A stretch of 7,253 bases of DNA from contig JAHZIU010000260.1 of the NCBI GenBank assembly GCA_022601315.1, forward strand, positions 1 to 7,253, in the 5' to 3' direction. This stretch comes from Betaproteobacteria bacterium. GTDB taxonomy: Bacteria > Pseudomonadota > Gammaproteobacteria > Burkholderiales > Nitrosomonadaceae. The position numbers were made by a program, and so were the translations under genes. The stretch's first letter is position 1. Every line of letters starts with the position of its first letter. The notes beneath the pieces are model-generated. The model was not told where the DNA came from. It saw only the letters and a program-made list of their open reading frames with translations, and made no database searches. This document shows positions 6,239 to 7,253 of the stretch, piece after piece.

Positions 6239-6263
6239 AAGAAATCAAATATGCTCATTTCTT
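6239..6263. terminator. Possible bidirectional terminator between nadB and the NYN gene
   Basis: Seven-base perfect arms AAGAAAT (6239-6245) and ATTTCTT (6257-6263) surround an 11-base loop. They start right after the nadB stop and reach into the last codons of the convergent gene. The 16-base gap holds little else. The stem is AT-rich. On the plus strand no T run follows; on the minus strand the hairpin is followed by TTTATCG. Position favours a shared terminator, but it would be weak. Confidence 0.35.
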
Positions 6264-6989
6264 ACGTTTATCACGAACATAAAGTGTCTTTGAGTTACCG
6301 TCACCAACTTGCCGTTCCTCTAGCTCAAAAAGTCTTACTGCAGAGACCAGTTCTCCCAACTTTCGGTAGCCATAATTTCTTGGATCAAAATCAGGTGCCT
6401 GCTTTGCAATATTACCACCGACAGGACCAAGTTGGGACCACCCGCTTTCATCAGACGATGCCTCAACTGCATTGCGTAATAAACTGACTAATTTCGTATC
6501 CTGCTTTAACTCACTACTTGATTTTTTGACAATAGCCTGACTATCGTCAGTCTTTGCACGCAGCACCTCGGTATAAATAAACTTATCGCAAGCTGAAACA
6601 AAGGCAGAAGGTGTTTTTTGTTCACCAAAACCGTATACCAACAAGCCAGATTCTCTGATTCTTGAGGCCAGTTTAGTGAAATCACTATCACTGGAAACAA
6701 TACAAAAACCATCTAATTTATCAGTGTACAGTAAGTCCATGGCATCGATTATCATGGCACTGTCCGTTGCATTCTTACCTTTAGTATAGGCAAATTGTTG
6801 CACTGGCTGGATTGAATGTTGCAAAAGCACTTCTTTCCAGCCTTTTAACCCAGGTGTAGTCCAGTCTCCATAGATTCTTTTAGCGCTGGCTATGCCATAA
6901 TTTGCAATTTCTGTTAACAAATCATCAATAATACTTGGCTGCGCATTATCTGCATCTATAAGAACTGCTAACTTATCTGTATTATCCAT
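6255..6989 (-). CDS. NYN-domain (PIN-like, LabA/DUF88 type) protein with C-terminal OST-HTH/LOTUS domain
   Basis: The 244-residue protein has an N-terminal NYN domain (about 5-145), the PIN-like ribonuclease fold. Its acidic residues are in place: D12 and D14 in VLIDADN, D76 in NATDSAMIIDAMDLL and D101/D103 in VSSDSDF. These would bind metal for RNA cleavage. A polar linker (146-162) leads to an OST-HTH/LOTUS domain (about 165-240), recognisable from SGWSQLGPVGGNIAKQAPDF and YGYRKLGELVSAV, a winged-helix thought to bind RNA, including G-quadruplexes, in related proteins. The combination resembles bacterial relatives of eukaryotic MARF1/limkain-b1. No signal peptide or membrane segment is present, so it should act in the cytoplasm. 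The ATG at 6989 lacks a clear Shine-Dalgarno; GAGG is too far upstream. It lies 122 bases downstream of pepA on the same strand. Domain calls are firm; substrate and role are unknown. Confidence 0.88.
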   Translation of the reverse strand: MDNTDKLAVLIDADNAQPSIIDDLLTEIANYGIASAKRIYGDWTTPGLKGWKEVLLQHSIQPVQQFAYTKGKNATDSAMIIDAMDLLYTDKLDGFCIVSSDSDFTKLASRIRESGLLVYGFGEQKTPSAFVSACDKFIYTEVLRAKTDDSQAIVKKSSSELKQDTKLVSLLRNAVEASSDESGWSQLGPVGGNIAKQAPDFDPRNYGYRKLGELVSAVRLFELEERQVGDGNSKTLYVRDKRKK

Positions 6990-7106
6990 AATTCGCTAGC
7001 AGTACAACCTCATTTCTCAATGCCATTAATATAAAGATTCTCTCAAATTCCAGAAAAAACACCATCGCTTATTAACTTATCTAACTAAAAAGATTATCTT
7101 CACACC

Positions 7107-7253
<147 letters not shown>

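Noticed and set aside
6251..6487. Plus-strand 78-codon frame after nadB
   Set aside because: Antisense to the LOTUS-domain coding region of the NYN gene; its sequence is simply the complement of that conserved region.

Overview
The window is a compact chromosomal stretch from an AT-rich Gram-negative bacterium. It is most likely a betaproteobacterium, because the order rpoE-rseA-rseB-degP(mucD)-glutaredoxin-lepA, with nadB divergent from rpoE, is the usual betaproteobacterial arrangement. This assignment rests on gene order and protein similarity recalled from memory, not on a search. The AT-rich sequence would suit a low-GC lineage, but the genus cannot be fixed from here.

Left part (1-4282, all on the minus strand): reading leftwards from 4282, the order is the envelope-stress sigma factor rpoE (sigma-E/AlgU), its membrane anti-sigma factor rseA (MucA-like), the periplasmic regulator rseB (MucB), a periplasmic HtrA-family serine protease (DegP/MucD), a small CxxC glutaredoxin-like protein, and the first 14 codons of lepA (elongation factor 4), which runs off the left edge. 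The first four form one functional unit: RpoE is held by RseA, RseB guards RseA against proteolysis, and the protease clears misfolded periplasmic proteins. The rpoE-rseA junction is tight, with the rseA ribosome binding site lying inside the last rpoE codons. The rseA-rseB and rseB-degP gaps are larger (about 90 and 148 bases).

Middle (4283-4648): an AT-rich divergent region of 366 bases holds the control sequences of rpoE (minus) and nadB (plus). It contains several inverted repeats, a weak sigma-E-like promoter candidate for rpoE, and a 24-codon open frame with a good Shine-Dalgarno sequence that overlaps the nadB start.

Right part (4649-7253): nadB (L-aspartate oxidase, first step of NAD synthesis from aspartate) is on the plus strand. 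It converges on a minus-strand gene for a NYN-domain (PIN-like nuclease fold) protein with a C-terminal OST-HTH/LOTUS domain. Upstream of that gene lies the 3' end of pepA (leucyl aminopeptidase), which runs in from the right edge.

No mobile element, CRISPR array, tRNA, rRNA or obviously novel system is visible. The region looks like ordinary core chromosome. The points worth a second look are small: the nadB upstream ORF, A8 tracts in rseB and nadB, inverted repeats at gene ends, and the NYN-LOTUS protein.
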